Shown here: positions 15,263-23,716 of the stretch, in pieces | How the letters are laid out: each line of letters begins with the position of its first letter | How positions within the stretch are numbered: the stretch's first letter is position 1 | Translations under genes and position numbers: made by a program | DNA from: DSBG01 sp049975365 | Lineage (GTDB): Bacteria; Desulfobacterota; Desulfomonilia; UBA1062 | DNA length: 46,504 nt | NCBI GenBank assembly: GCA_049975365.1 | Contig: JBNGDS010000017.1 | Span: forward strand, 1-46,504 | Direction: 5' to 3' | Notes under the pieces: model-generated | Told to the model about the DNA's origin: nothing | Database searches by the model: none | The model's input: only the letters and a program-made list of their open reading frames with translations

Positions 15263-16539
15263 TCTGCAACCTCCTGAGGGGAACAGATCCTGCCGGTTAT
15301 AGCAGAAGCTGCAGCGACTGCAGGGCCACTGAGAAACACCTCGCTTTCCGGGTCACCCATTCTGCCGATAAAATTTCTGTTCGTGGTTGCCAGGGCCTTC
15401 TCTCCCCGTGCCAGGATACCAAGGTGTCCTCCGAGACAGGGGCCGCATGACGGTGGCCCCATGATTGCGCCAGCCTCAAGGAAAACCTTGATGAGGCCTT
15501 CATCCTCTGCGTCTTTGAACACCTGGGGTGTAGCGGGGAGGATGAGACATCTCAGGTCTCGTGCCACCGCTTTCCCTTTCATGATGCCTGCAGCAACTCG
15601 TAGATCTTCAATTCTGCCGTTCGTACAGGACCCGATGACCACCTGATCCAGTCTGATCTCGTTCACCTCGCTGATACCACGTGTGTTCTGCGGCGAGTGA
15701 GGGAATGCCACCTGTGGTTCGATCTGTGAACAGTCATATTCCCTCACCGATTCATAGTGCGCATCCGGATCACTTTCGAAGATCGTGTACGGCCTCTTGG
15801 CCCTGTGTTTTACATAGGTTTCCGTTTTCTGGTCGGCCGCCATGATCCCTGCCTTTCCTCCTGCCTCGATGGCCATATTCGACATGGTGAGACGGTTGCT
15901 GATATCTAGTTCGGAGATCGCCGTACCTTCGAACTCCAGAACCTTGTACAGAGCTCCATCAACACCGATATCCCCGATCAGGTACAGGATGAGGTCCTTG
16001 CCACCGACCCATGGCTGGAGTTTTCCGTTGAAGATGACTTTCATGCTCCGGGGCACCTTGATCCATGCCTGGCCTGTCATGATTGCAGCCGCAAGGTCGG
16101 TACTGCCCACACCGGTAGCGAATGCCCCCAGGGCACCATAGGTGCAGGTATGACTGTCGGCTCCGATAATGAAATCCCCGGGGAGAACGAGCCCCTGCTC
16201 TGGGAGCAGGGCGTGTTCCACACCCGCACGACCTGCATCGTAAAAATTTCGGATATGGTGCTTCCTGGCGAAATCCCGTACACGCTTGCACTGATTTGCA
16301 GATGCGATATCCTTGTTCGGGGTGAAATGATCCAGGACAAAGACAATGGAATCAGGATCGGCAACACTCCCTGCTCCGCCAGCATCAAAAGCCCTGATTG
16401 CCAGTGGCGCCGTGATGTCATTGGCAAGAGCTATGTCAACTCTCACCCTGATGATGTCATCCGGTTTGAAGTCCTTCGCGTCCGTATGGTCCGCGAGGAT
16501 CTTCTCTGCAATAGTCCTGCCCACAGCCCTCCCCATCAT
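15259..16539 (-). CDS. leuC: 3-isopropylmalate dehydratase large subunit
   Basis: 426 residues of the aconitase superfamily binding a [4Fe-4S] cluster. Visible are GADSHTCTYGALGAFATGVG, the first cluster Cys in VIGSCTNGR and the other two in PSCGPCLGGHLG. The length and motifs fit the archaeal-type LeuC subgroup common in anaerobic bacteria. It overlaps leuA upstream and leuD downstream by 4 nt each. The ATG at 16539 is followed immediately by a second in-frame ATG, so the exact start is uncertain by one codon. Confidence 0.97.
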   Translation of the reverse strand: MMGRAVGRTIAEKILADHTDAKDFKPDDIIRVRVDIALANDITAPLAIRAFDAGGAGSVADPDSIVFVLDHFTPNKDIASANQCKRVRDFARKHHIRNFYDAGRAGVEHALLPEQGLVLPGDFIIGADSHTCTYGALGAFATGVGSTDLAAAIMTGQAWIKVPRSMKVIFNGKLQPWVGGKDLILYLIGDIGVDGALYKVLEFEGTAISELDISNRLTMSNMAIEAGGKAGIMAADQKTETYVKHRAKRPYTIFESDPDAHYESVREYDCSQIEPQVAFPHSPQNTRGISEVNEIRLDQVVIGSCTNGRIEDLRVAAGIMKGKAVARDLRCLILPATPQVFKDAEDEGLIKVFLEAGAIMGPPSCGPCLGGHLGILARGEKALATTNRNFIGRMGDPESEVFLSGPAVAAASAITGRICSPQEVAE

Positions 16540-18086
16540 AAGCTCGGGTACGAGGAGGTTTTCCTGGTCTTGAGAAACTCCATCCTGTTCATTGCATTCA
16601 CCAGGGCCTTTGCCGAGGCAACCAGAATATCCGGATCCGATCCCTGTCCAACTGCGACAGTGTCCCTGTCCATCAATTCTACCGTGACCTCTCCCTGGGC
16701 ATCGGTTCCCCCGGTGATTGAACTCACAGAGAACCGCTTGAGTTCTGCATTGAATCCCGTCATCCTGATAATTGTCTTATAGAGGGCATCCACCGGTCCG
16801 TTCCCGAATCCTGCCTCCTGGATGGTCTTATTATCCACCATGAGCTGCACGGTTGCCGTGGGGACAGCAACTGTCCCGGATGTGACATTGATGTGCTTGA
16901 GTTCGTACTTGTCCGGCACACGGTAGATCTCTTCCAGGACGATGGCTTCGATATCGGCGTCAAAGACCTGTTTTTTCTTGTCGGAAATCTCCTTGAAGCG
17001 TTTGAAGACCTTCTTCACATCCTTTTCGCTCAGGCGATACCCGAGAGACTCCAGGCGCTTTGTCAGGGCATGTTTCCCTGAGTGTTTCCCCAGTACAAGC
17101 TGCGACATGCCGATACCAACGGCTTCGGGTGTCATGATCTCGTAGGTCGATCGCTCTTTCAGGTATCCATCCTGGTGTATCCCCGATTCATGGGCGAAGG
17201 CGTTGGAGCCTACAACCGCCTTGTTCGGCTGGACAGGAATTCCTGTAATGTGGGAAACAAGCCTGCTGGAGGGAAAAATCTGGCTCGTGTCGATGGTGGT
17301 GAACAGGTGACCATAGAGATCCTTCCTCACGTTGAATATCATCACCACCTCCTCCAGGGAGGTATTCCCGGCGCGTTCCCCGATGCCGTTGATCGTGCAC
17401 TCGATCTGCCGCGCTCCTGCCAGCACTGCGGACAGGGAATTTGCAGTGGCCAGACCGAGATCGTTATGACAGTGAACGCTTACCGTCACGGTGTCGATTC
17501 CCTCGACATGTTTTTTCAGGTGGGTTATCAGGTTAAAGAATTCCTGGGGGTTGGTATATCCGACGGTATCGGGCACATTGATGGTATCTGCACCCGCCCT
17601 GATCGCAGTGGAGTAGACATCCACGAGAAAGTTCCAGTCCGACCGGGTTGCATCCTCCGCAGAGAATTCCACGCTGGGTGAAAGCTCTCGGCATGCGGAG
17701 ACCGCCTCTTCCACAGACAGGAGAACCTCTTCCCTGGTCTTGCGAAGCTTGTACTTCATGTGGATATCCGATGTAGCGATAAAGGTGTGCAGACCCGGCC
17801 TTTCGGCATCTTTCACGGCATCCCATGCGACGTGAATATCTTCGCTTCGTGTTCTGCACAGCCCGATCACGATCGCCCTCTGAACTTCTCCTGCAACAGC
17901 CTGGACGGCATCAAAATCTCCGGGAGACGTCACCGGGAAGCCCGCTTCAATCTTGTCTACACCGAGCATCTCCAGCTGCTTTGCCACAAGGACCTTTTCA
18001 TGAACATCCATGCTCGCGCCGGGAGACTGCTCCCCATCCCGAAGGGTGGTATCAAATATGATTATCTTTTCCTGTGACGCTGTCAT
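16536..18086 (-). CDS. leuA: 2-isopropylmalate synthase
   Basis: 516 residues. Condenses acetyl-CoA with 2-oxoisovalerate, the committed step to leucine. The TIM-barrel part shows FDTTLRDGEQSPGAS, the metal-binding SVHCHNDLGLATAN and NGIGERAGNTSLEEV; HESGIHQDG follows, and the C-terminal leucine-sensing regulatory domain begins near residue 390. I start at the ATG at 18086, preceded by AAAGG at 7 nt; a start at 18128 would add a lysine-rich extension inside pssA. It overlaps pssA by 35 nt and leuC by 4 nt. Confidence 0.97.
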   Translation of the reverse strand: MTASQEKIIIFDTTLRDGEQSPGASMDVHEKVLVAKQLEMLGVDKIEAGFPVTSPGDFDAVQAVAGEVQRAIVIGLCRTRSEDIHVAWDAVKDAERPGLHTFIATSDIHMKYKLRKTREEVLLSVEEAVSACRELSPSVEFSAEDATRSDWNFLVDVYSTAIRAGADTINVPDTVGYTNPQEFFNLITHLKKHVEGIDTVTVSVHCHNDLGLATANSLSAVLAGARQIECTINGIGERAGNTSLEEVVMIFNVRKDLYGHLFTTIDTSQIFPSSRLVSHITGIPVQPNKAVVGSNAFAHESGIHQDGYLKERSTYEIMTPEAVGIGMSQLVLGKHSGKHALTKRLESLGYRLSEKDVKKVFKRFKEISDKKKQVFDADIEAIVLEEIYRVPDKYELKHINVTSGTVAVPTATVQLMVDNKTIQEAGFGNGPVDALYKTIIRMTGFNAELKRFSVSSITGGTDAQGEVTVELMDRDTVAVGQGSDPDILVASAKALVNAMNRMEFLKTRKTSSYPSL

Positions 18087-18831
18087 GTGCAGACCTTTCT
18101 TCTTCCTTCCGTTCTTTCTTGTATGCAATCAGGTGCTGAATCCCATCCCACACCGCACCGCCGATGATAAACGTCATAGCCAAAACAAAGAGCATGACCT
18201 CCGGGGAGAGGGCCACGACAACAAGGAGAAGAACTCCACATACCAGCAGCTGAAACGGATGGGCCTTGATGTAGGAAATGTGCTTGAAGCTCGGGTACCT
18301 GATCGTGCTGACCATGAGAAAAGACAACAGGTACATTCCCAGCAGAATCATCCACGCATCGATGGGTCCCGTTACCCTGGTCAGGAGCACCACGCTCGAG
18401 ACGGCTCCGGCCGCCACCGGAATGGGCAGTCCGGTGAATGACGTGATGTGGAGTGTGGTATCAATGTTGAATCGAGCAAGCCTCAAGGCTCCGCATGCAA
18501 CGAAGAGAAAGCAGGCAATGAACCCAAACCTCCCGTACAGGCTCAACTGCCAGAGATAGACCATGATCGCTGGGGCAACTCCGAAGGAGATGACATCGGA
18601 GAGAGAGTCGTACTGCTTGCCGAACTCGGATACCGAGTTGGTCATCCGTGCGACCCGCCCGTCGATCCCGTCAATGAACCCAGCGATGAGGATCAGGATT
18701 GCGGCCATGGTATAGCTTCCCCTCAACGAAAACGAGATGGAATAGAACCCGCAGAACAGGCTCATGGTGGTGATGAAATTCGGCAGGAACGGAATCATCC
18801 GCTTCTTCCTTTCCTTCTGCCTTCTCCTCAT
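18052..18831 (-). CDS. pssA: CDP-diacylglycerol--serine O-phosphatidyltransferase
   Basis: 259 residues, integral membrane enzyme making phosphatidylserine from CDP-diacylglycerol and serine. The CDP-alcohol phosphotransferase signature DG-x2-AR-x8-G-x3-D-x3-D is present in IDGIDGRVAR followed by FGKQYDSLSD, and about eight hydrophobic helices follow. The start overlaps the psd stop by 4 nt; a later ATG at 18798 with its own AAGGA site is possible. Together with psd it provides phosphatidylethanolamine, and the pair is inserted in the branched-chain operon as in several Deltaproteobacteria. Confidence 0.95.
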   Translation of the reverse strand: MRRRQKERKKRMIPFLPNFITTMSLFCGFYSISFSLRGSYTMAAILILIAGFIDGIDGRVARMTNSVSEFGKQYDSLSDVISFGVAPAIMVYLWQLSLYGRFGFIACFLFVACGALRLARFNIDTTLHITSFTGLPIPVAAGAVSSVVLLTRVTGPIDAWMILLGMYLLSFLMVSTIRYPSFKHISYIKAHPFQLLVCGVLLLVVVALSPEVMLFVLAMTFIIGGAVWDGIQHLIAYKKERKEEERSAHDSVTGKDNHI

Positions 18832-19451
18832 CCTTCCCCCCTTCCGAGGACAGTCACACCTGCTGCAACCTTATCGTCCCGATTCACCAGGATTTGCCAT
18901 CCTGCAGGAATGTAGCACTCCAGGAGCGATCCGAACCTGATGAGCCCAATCCTCTGTCCCCGTTGGACTGATTCTCCCTGCTCGGGCCAGCAGGAGATTC
19001 TCCGGGCAATGAGCCCGGCAACCTGGTCTACCCTGAAGATCCCATCCTCGTTCTGCAGGTAGATGATCATTCGTTCGTTTTCCTCGGTCTTCTCTCCGAG
19101 ATTCGCCATCCTGAATTTCCCCGGCCGATACCGCTTCTCAGCAACTGTTCCGCTGACAGGAGAGCGGTTCACGTGGACATTGAACACCGACATGAAGACG
19201 GAGATTTTCGTGCAGGGACCGACCTTTTCTTCGTTCGTCTCCACCACATCGAGCACCGTACCGTCAGCAGGTGATGTGAACAGGTGCTTTCCGTCCGGCG
19301 TCCTCCGCTCGGGATCACGGAAAAACCAGGTGACGAAGAGTGCCGGCACAATACCGATCAGGCCCAGCAGCCGTGATCCGGTGAGGGCCAGGAGTACGAA
19401 CAGCGCCGATGAAGTGGCAATAAAAGGGAATCCTTCCCTGCGTATGTTCAC
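18828..19451 (-). CDS. psd: Phosphatidylserine decarboxylase proenzyme (short form)
   Basis: 207 residues, the compact membrane-anchored form. Two N-terminal hydrophobic segments (FIATSSALFVLLALTG and LIGIVPALFVTWFF) are followed by SPADGTVLDV, SVFNVHVNRSPVSG and the self-cleavage site IRFGSLLECYIPAG, in which Ser175 would become the pyruvoyl group. It converts phosphatidylserine to phosphatidylethanolamine. It starts one base inside the ilvC stop and overlaps pssA by 4 nt. Confidence 0.95.
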   Translation of the reverse strand: MNIRREGFPFIATSSALFVLLALTGSRLLGLIGIVPALFVTWFFRDPERRTPDGKHLFTSPADGTVLDVVETNEEKVGPCTKISVFMSVFNVHVNRSPVSGTVAEKRYRPGKFRMANLGEKTEENERMIIYLQNEDGIFRVDQVAGLIARRISCWPEQGESVQRGQRIGLIRFGSLLECYIPAGWQILVNRDDKVAAGVTVLGRGEG

Positions 19452-20467
19452 TAGTTTACCTTCTTGTCCACCTTCCTGCTCTTTTCAATCCAGGGCATCA
19501 TGCCCCTGAGTTCTGCCCCGATCTTCTCAATGGGATGCGTCTCGCCTTTCCTGGTGAGCGCGTTGAATACCGGCCTTCCAGCCTTGTTCTCAAGGATCCA
19601 TTCTTTTGCAAAACTCCCGTCCTGAACCCCGGCGAGGATCTTCTTCATGGTCTTTTTCACGTTCTCGTCGATGACCAGGGGCCCCCGTGTGAGATCCCCG
19701 TACTGTGCCGTATTGCTCACGGAATAGCGCATGGTGGAGATACCGCCTTCGTAGATGAGGTCCACGATGAGCTTGAGTTCGTGCAGGCATTCGAAGTACG
19801 CCATCTCGGGTGCATATCCCGCTTCCACCAGGGTCTCGAATCCCGCAAGGACGAGCGAGGTGACACCGCCGCACAGAACTGCCTGTTCGCCGAAGAGATC
19901 TGTCTCGGTTTCTTCCGCAAAGGACGTCTCCAGGATCCCGGCCTTTCCCCCGCCGATGGCACAGGCATACGCGAGGGCAAGGTCCTTGGTATTCCCGGAT
20001 GCGTCAGCATACACGGCAATCAGCATGGGAACACCTCTGCCCTGGGTATACTCGAAGCGGACCATGTGGCCAGGTGATTTCGGCGCCACCATGAAGCAGT
20101 TGACCCCTGCGGGGGGCATGATCTGCCCGTAGTGGATATTGAACCCATGTGCGAATACCAGGTATTTCCCGGGCTTCATGTGGGGTTCGATCTGTGTTCT
20201 GTAGACATCGGCCTGCAGTTCGTCCGGGATGAGCATCATCACGACATCGGCCCATTTTGCTGCTTCAGATGTTGTCATGACCTTCAGGCCTGCACTCTGG
20301 GCCTTTGCTCTGGTCGGGCTTTCATCCCTCAGACCGACAACCACATCGACACCAGACTCCTTCAGGTTATTCGAATGGGCAAAGCCCTGAGACCCATACC
20401 CCATGACCGCCACTTTTTTCGAACGGATCAGCCCAATATCTGCATCACGGTCGTAGTACACCTTCAT
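19451..20467 (-). CDS. ilvC: Ketol-acid reductoisomerase (class I)
   Basis: 338 residues, the short class I enzyme of valine and isoleucine synthesis. The nucleotide-binding loop AVMGYGSQGFAHSNNL and VVGLRDESPTRAKA is consistent with NADPH use. The metal-binding acidic region appears as TDLFGEQAVLCGG, followed by the knotted C-terminal domain with ECLHELKLIVDLIYEGG. It shares one base with the ilvN stop and one base with the psd start. Confidence 0.97.
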   Translation of the reverse strand: MKVYYDRDADIGLIRSKKVAVMGYGSQGFAHSNNLKESGVDVVVGLRDESPTRAKAQSAGLKVMTTSEAAKWADVVMMLIPDELQADVYRTQIEPHMKPGKYLVFAHGFNIHYGQIMPPAGVNCFMVAPKSPGHMVRFEYTQGRGVPMLIAVYADASGNTKDLALAYACAIGGGKAGILETSFAEETETDLFGEQAVLCGGVTSLVLAGFETLVEAGYAPEMAYFECLHELKLIVDLIYEGGISTMRYSVSNTAQYGDLTRGPLVIDENVKKTMKKILAGVQDGSFAKEWILENKAGRPVFNALTRKGETHPIEKIGAELRGMMPWIEKSRKVDKKVN

Positions 20468-20976
20468 TACAACAATTTCCTCCTTCCGTGCATTTCTCTT
20501 TCCATGACGATTGTCCCTGTTCGAATGAAGTCTAGAATCCCGATGGGGGACAGGATTTCCACGAATCCCTGGAGCTTGTCCGTATCCCCGGTAAGGGCAA
20601 GCGTATAGGAGTTGGGAGAGACATCCACGACCTTGGCCCTGAATATATCTGCAACGCGGAGCACCTCCGCCCTCGTCTCCTCTCTTGCCTTTACCTTGAC
20701 GAGAATCATTTCACGTTCCACATAGCTCTTGCCTGCATAGTCCACTACCTTGATTACGTTGACGAGCTTATTGAGCTGTTTCTTGATCTGCTCGAGAACC
20801 TGTTCATTGCCTGAAGTAGTGATGACCATCTTTGATTTCGAGGGGTCCAGAGTCGGAGCGACGGACAACGATTCGATGTTGAATCCACGGCCGGAAAACA
20901 GGCCGACGACCCTGGAGAGGACTCCTGCCTGATTATCAACGAGAACTGATATCGCATGTCTCATAAGCGGCCTCAC
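20467..20976 (-). CDS. ilvN: Acetolactate synthase small (regulatory) subunit
   Basis: 169 residues. An N-terminal ACT domain (ISVLVDNQAGVLSRVVGLFS, then RGFNIESLSV) binds valine for feedback inhibition, and the C-terminal domain activates the catalytic subunit (VKAREETRAEVLRVADIFRA). The length matches the IlvH/IlvN type. It overlaps ilvB by 4 nt and ilvC by one base. The family is also named ilvH. Confidence 0.96.
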   Translation of the reverse strand: MRPLMRHAISVLVDNQAGVLSRVVGLFSGRGFNIESLSVAPTLDPSKSKMVITTSGNEQVLEQIKKQLNKLVNVIKVVDYAGKSYVEREMILVKVKAREETRAEVLRVADIFRAKVVDVSPNSYTLALTGDTDKLQGFVEILSPIGILDFIRTGTIVMEREMHGRRKLL

Positions 20977-22685
20977 ACCAGCAGCATATTATTGATCGGT
21001 GCCCCCGCGGGAACGATCGGGCAGACATCTTCCTCCTGATCAACCACGAAATCCACAAACACAGGACCGTTTATCGCCAGGGCCTGTCGAATGGCGTCGT
21101 CCACGTCAGCAGGGTGTTTCACCCTGATTCCCGCAGCGCCATAGGCTTCCGCCAACTTCACGAAATCAGGAGATGTACTCAGACAGGTATGGGAATACCT
21201 GTGCCGATAGAACAGCGCCTGCCATTGTCGAACCATGCCTAGGTATCCATTGTTGAGAATCATCACCTTCACCGGGAGATTGTACTGAACGGCTGTCGCA
21301 AGCTCCTGGATGTTCATCTGGATGGAGCCGTCTCCTGCAATATCCACGACCGTTCGGTCCGGAAACGCTACTTGAGCCCCGAGTGCTGCCGGAAATCCGT
21401 ATCCCATGGTCCCGAGACCTCCGGATGTGAGAAAGAGCCGTGGTCTGGCAAACTTGTAGAACTGAGCCGTCCACATCTGGTTCTGCCCCACTTCTGTTGA
21501 GACGATCGTGTCGTCTGGAGCGAGCTCATCGATGCGTTCGATGATATACTGGGGCTTGATGGTCTCTCCCTGGGTATACCGCAGGGGCTTTTCCTTCTTC
21601 CACTCATCGATACGGCGGTGCCATGGTTCACTGTTGGCGTAGAGTTCTCGTAAATCCTCATCTTTGTCCTTGAGCTGATCGAGCATTCCCTCGAGGACGA
21701 GCTTGCAGTCGCCCACGACAGGGAGATCCACCTTGACGTTCTTGCTGATGGAGGTTGGGTCGATATCGATATGCACGATCTTTGCTTTGGGAGCGAACTC
21801 GTCGATCTTGCCGGTGACACGGTCGTCAAACCGTGCTCCGATTGCGATGAGGCAGTCTGTTTCAGTAACCGCCATGTTGGCGGCATACGTCCCGTGCATC
21901 CCGAGCATGCCAAGGGACAGATCATGGCCGGACGGGAATGCTCCCAGGCCCATCAGGGTCGTCGTCACTGGAACACGAGTTTTCTCGGCCAGAGAAAACA
22001 GTTCCTCAGATGCATTGGAGTGGACCACCCCCCCTCCTGCATAGATGACCGGACGTTTACTCTTCAGGATAAGGCTTACTATCCGTTTGATTTGGCCCAG
22101 GTGCCCCCGGTAGGTGGGACAATATCCCACCAGTGAAACGCTGTCTGGATATTTGAAGTTCACGAGGCTGTTCATCACATTCTTGGGCAGGTCCACGACC
22201 ACCGGTCCGCATCTTCCCGTACCTGCAATGTAGAACGCCTCCTTGATAACCTTTCCGAGATCAGTGACATCCTTGACCAGATAGTTGTGCTTTGTGCATG
22301 GTCTCGTGATCCCGACTGTGTCCGCTTCCTGGAATGCGTCATTTCCGATGAGATGGGTGGGAACCTGACCGGTAAATACCACGATGGGAATGGAGTCCAT
22401 GTATGCGGTCGCGATCCCGGTGACCGTGTTCGTCGCTCCCGGGCCCGACGTCACCAGGCAGACTCCTATCCTGCCACTTGCCCGAGCATACCCGTCTGCG
22501 GCGTGGACGGCACCCTGTTCGTGTCGGGACAGGATAAACTGGATGTCAGGGGCATCCAGGATGGCATCGAAGATATCGAGCACTGCACCACCCGGGTATC
22601 CGAATACGTGCTTGACGCCCTCGCACTTAAGTGCCTCGATGAATGCGTATGCCCCGGTAATCTTTTTCATTGAATTCGCCTTCAC
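20973..22685 (-). CDS. ilvB: Acetolactate synthase large subunit
   Basis: 570 residues, thiamine diphosphate enzyme joining two pyruvates (or pyruvate and 2-oxobutyrate). Visible are the N-terminal GYPGGAVLDIFDAI, the catalytic Glu region LSRHEQGAVHAADGYARAS, GPGATNTVTGIATAYMDS and the TPP-binding GDGSIQMNIQELATA with NNGYLGMVRQWQ. It overlaps the upstream DUF465-like gene and ilvN by 4 nt each. Confidence 0.97.
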   Translation of the reverse strand: MKANSMKKITGAYAFIEALKCEGVKHVFGYPGGAVLDIFDAILDAPDIQFILSRHEQGAVHAADGYARASGRIGVCLVTSGPGATNTVTGIATAYMDSIPIVVFTGQVPTHLIGNDAFQEADTVGITRPCTKHNYLVKDVTDLGKVIKEAFYIAGTGRCGPVVVDLPKNVMNSLVNFKYPDSVSLVGYCPTYRGHLGQIKRIVSLILKSKRPVIYAGGGVVHSNASEELFSLAEKTRVPVTTTLMGLGAFPSGHDLSLGMLGMHGTYAANMAVTETDCLIAIGARFDDRVTGKIDEFAPKAKIVHIDIDPTSISKNVKVDLPVVGDCKLVLEGMLDQLKDKDEDLRELYANSEPWHRRIDEWKKEKPLRYTQGETIKPQYIIERIDELAPDDTIVSTEVGQNQMWTAQFYKFARPRLFLTSGGLGTMGYGFPAALGAQVAFPDRTVVDIAGDGSIQMNIQELATAVQYNLPVKVMILNNGYLGMVRQWQALFYRHRYSHTCLSTSPDFVKLAEAYGAAGIRVKHPADVDDAIRQALAINGPVFVDFVVDQEEDVCPIVPAGAPINNMLLV

Positions 22686-22936
22686 TCCTGCGTTGTATCT
22701 GGAGAGGATACCTGCCCGGAACGATATTTCCGGAGGATCTCCTCGATCCTGTCCTTGCCTACCAACTTGAGCTTCTGGATTTCCTTTCTGCGCAGCTCAT
22801 CTTCGGTACTGAGGTAGCGCCTCTTGTTAAACTGTTCAAGCTTTTCCTCATAGTCCAGGTGCTCATCCCAGAGTTGTTTCAATTCCTTGTCCTTCGGGAT
22901 GAGCTTCCGTATAAGTTGCAGATCGGTATCTTCCAT
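22682..22936 (-). CDS. DUF465/YdcH-like small coiled-coil protein, first gene of the ilv-leu operon
   Basis: 84 residues. The pattern LIPKDKELKQLWDEH, EKLEQFNKRRYLSTEDELRR and KDRIEEILRKY matches the YdcH/DUF465 family, short helical hairpins of unknown function. GAGGGG sits 8 nt before the ATG, and the stop overlaps ilvB by 4 nt. Its place between the predicted promoter and ilvB makes it the leading cistron, which may couple translation into ilvB. Confidence 0.85.
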   Translation of the reverse strand: MEDTDLQLIRKLIPKDKELKQLWDEHLDYEEKLEQFNKRRYLSTEDELRRKEIQKLKLVGKDRIEEILRKYRSGQVSSPDTTQE

Positions 22937-22969
22937 TCACTATACCCCTCAATTTCTTGGTAAGGTACA

Positions 22970-22998
22970 TCTAGAACACATATACCCTCACCTGTCAA
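22970..22998 (-). promoter_or_regulatory. Putative sigma70 promoter of the ilv-leu operon
   Basis: On the minus strand a perfect -35 TTGACA (22993-22998) is followed after 17 nt by the weak -10 TCTAGA (22970-22975). The resulting leader to the ATG at 22936 is only about 27 nt, too short for a T-box or a peptide attenuator. A second upstream promoter cannot be excluded. Confidence 0.45.
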
Positions 22999-23045
22999 CA
23001 GAGTGATGGAGAGGTTCGGGGCGCAAGGGAACGGGTATGGATATC

Positions 23046-23468
23046 CTAGAGAAAGATATACTTCTTGAAGAAAAAATGAATAATGAATGTCACGATCACA
23101 ATGAGTGCGAAAAGCCTGTGAACGCTCAACCACCATGCCCGGTAATCACGGTTGATGTAATACCCGTACAGACCAAGACACGCTGAGATCACCAATGCGG
23201 CAGCCGTGAGCAATCCTGTTGCCGAGAGAAACCCGGCCAGGAACACCGCTGCTGTGTGGGCAGCCAGGAAAACGAGTGCTGCAAATCCGAAGAACCGATG
23301 ATTTCGAACCACTACACGCATGACTCTTCTATAGGCCTGGGCAAAATCCTGCCTATTAGGAGGAAGATTCTTGATATACTCTCTGCTGATCTGCTTGAGC
23401 AGGTAGTTCAGGAGTGAGAGGAACACAAACCCGGCGATGCACCACCCGAAAAATTCTTCCAGACTCAT
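23046..23468 (-). CDS. Four-helix membrane protein with two H-x13-H helices, candidate di-heme cytochrome b
   Basis: 140 residues from the ATG at 23468; an upstream TTG at 23492 is less likely. Four hydrophobic helices are predicted: FFGWCIAGFVFLSLLNYLL, then TM2 beginning NHRFFGFAALVFLAAH, then TM3 (LLTAAALVISACLGLYGYY), then TM4 beginning VHRLFALIVIVTFIIH. TM2 and TM4 each hold two His separated by 13 residues and run in the same direction, so the His would pair across the bundle at two levels. That is the ligand layout of cytochrome b and ferric-reductase-type transmembrane di-heme proteins. No FAD or NAD domain is present, so any electron partner is encoded elsewhere. I do not recognise a named family. 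Confidence 0.7.
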   Translation of the reverse strand: MSLEEFFGWCIAGFVFLSLLNYLLKQISREYIKNLPPNRQDFAQAYRRVMRVVVRNHRFFGFAALVFLAAHTAAVFLAGFLSATGLLTAAALVISACLGLYGYYINRDYRAWWLSVHRLFALIVIVTFIIHFFFKKYIFL

Positions 23469-23716
23469 GACCAGCACCCCGTATCTTCTCAAAATAGACT
23501 GTACCAGATTCGTGAGAACCTACCGGGAGATGCCTGAGAAGTCAAGCACGAGAGATGATCCCGACGTTCACCTCCCTTGGGATCTGAATCCCTCTCCCCC
23601 AGGAAGTTATCGTATGTACACGGGGCGCCAGGAAACGGCAATGAATCACCTATCTTACCGACTTGAACGTGTTAAGGAATTCCTCCCGGTTTCCGATAGG
23701 GTAAGCGGGACACGTT

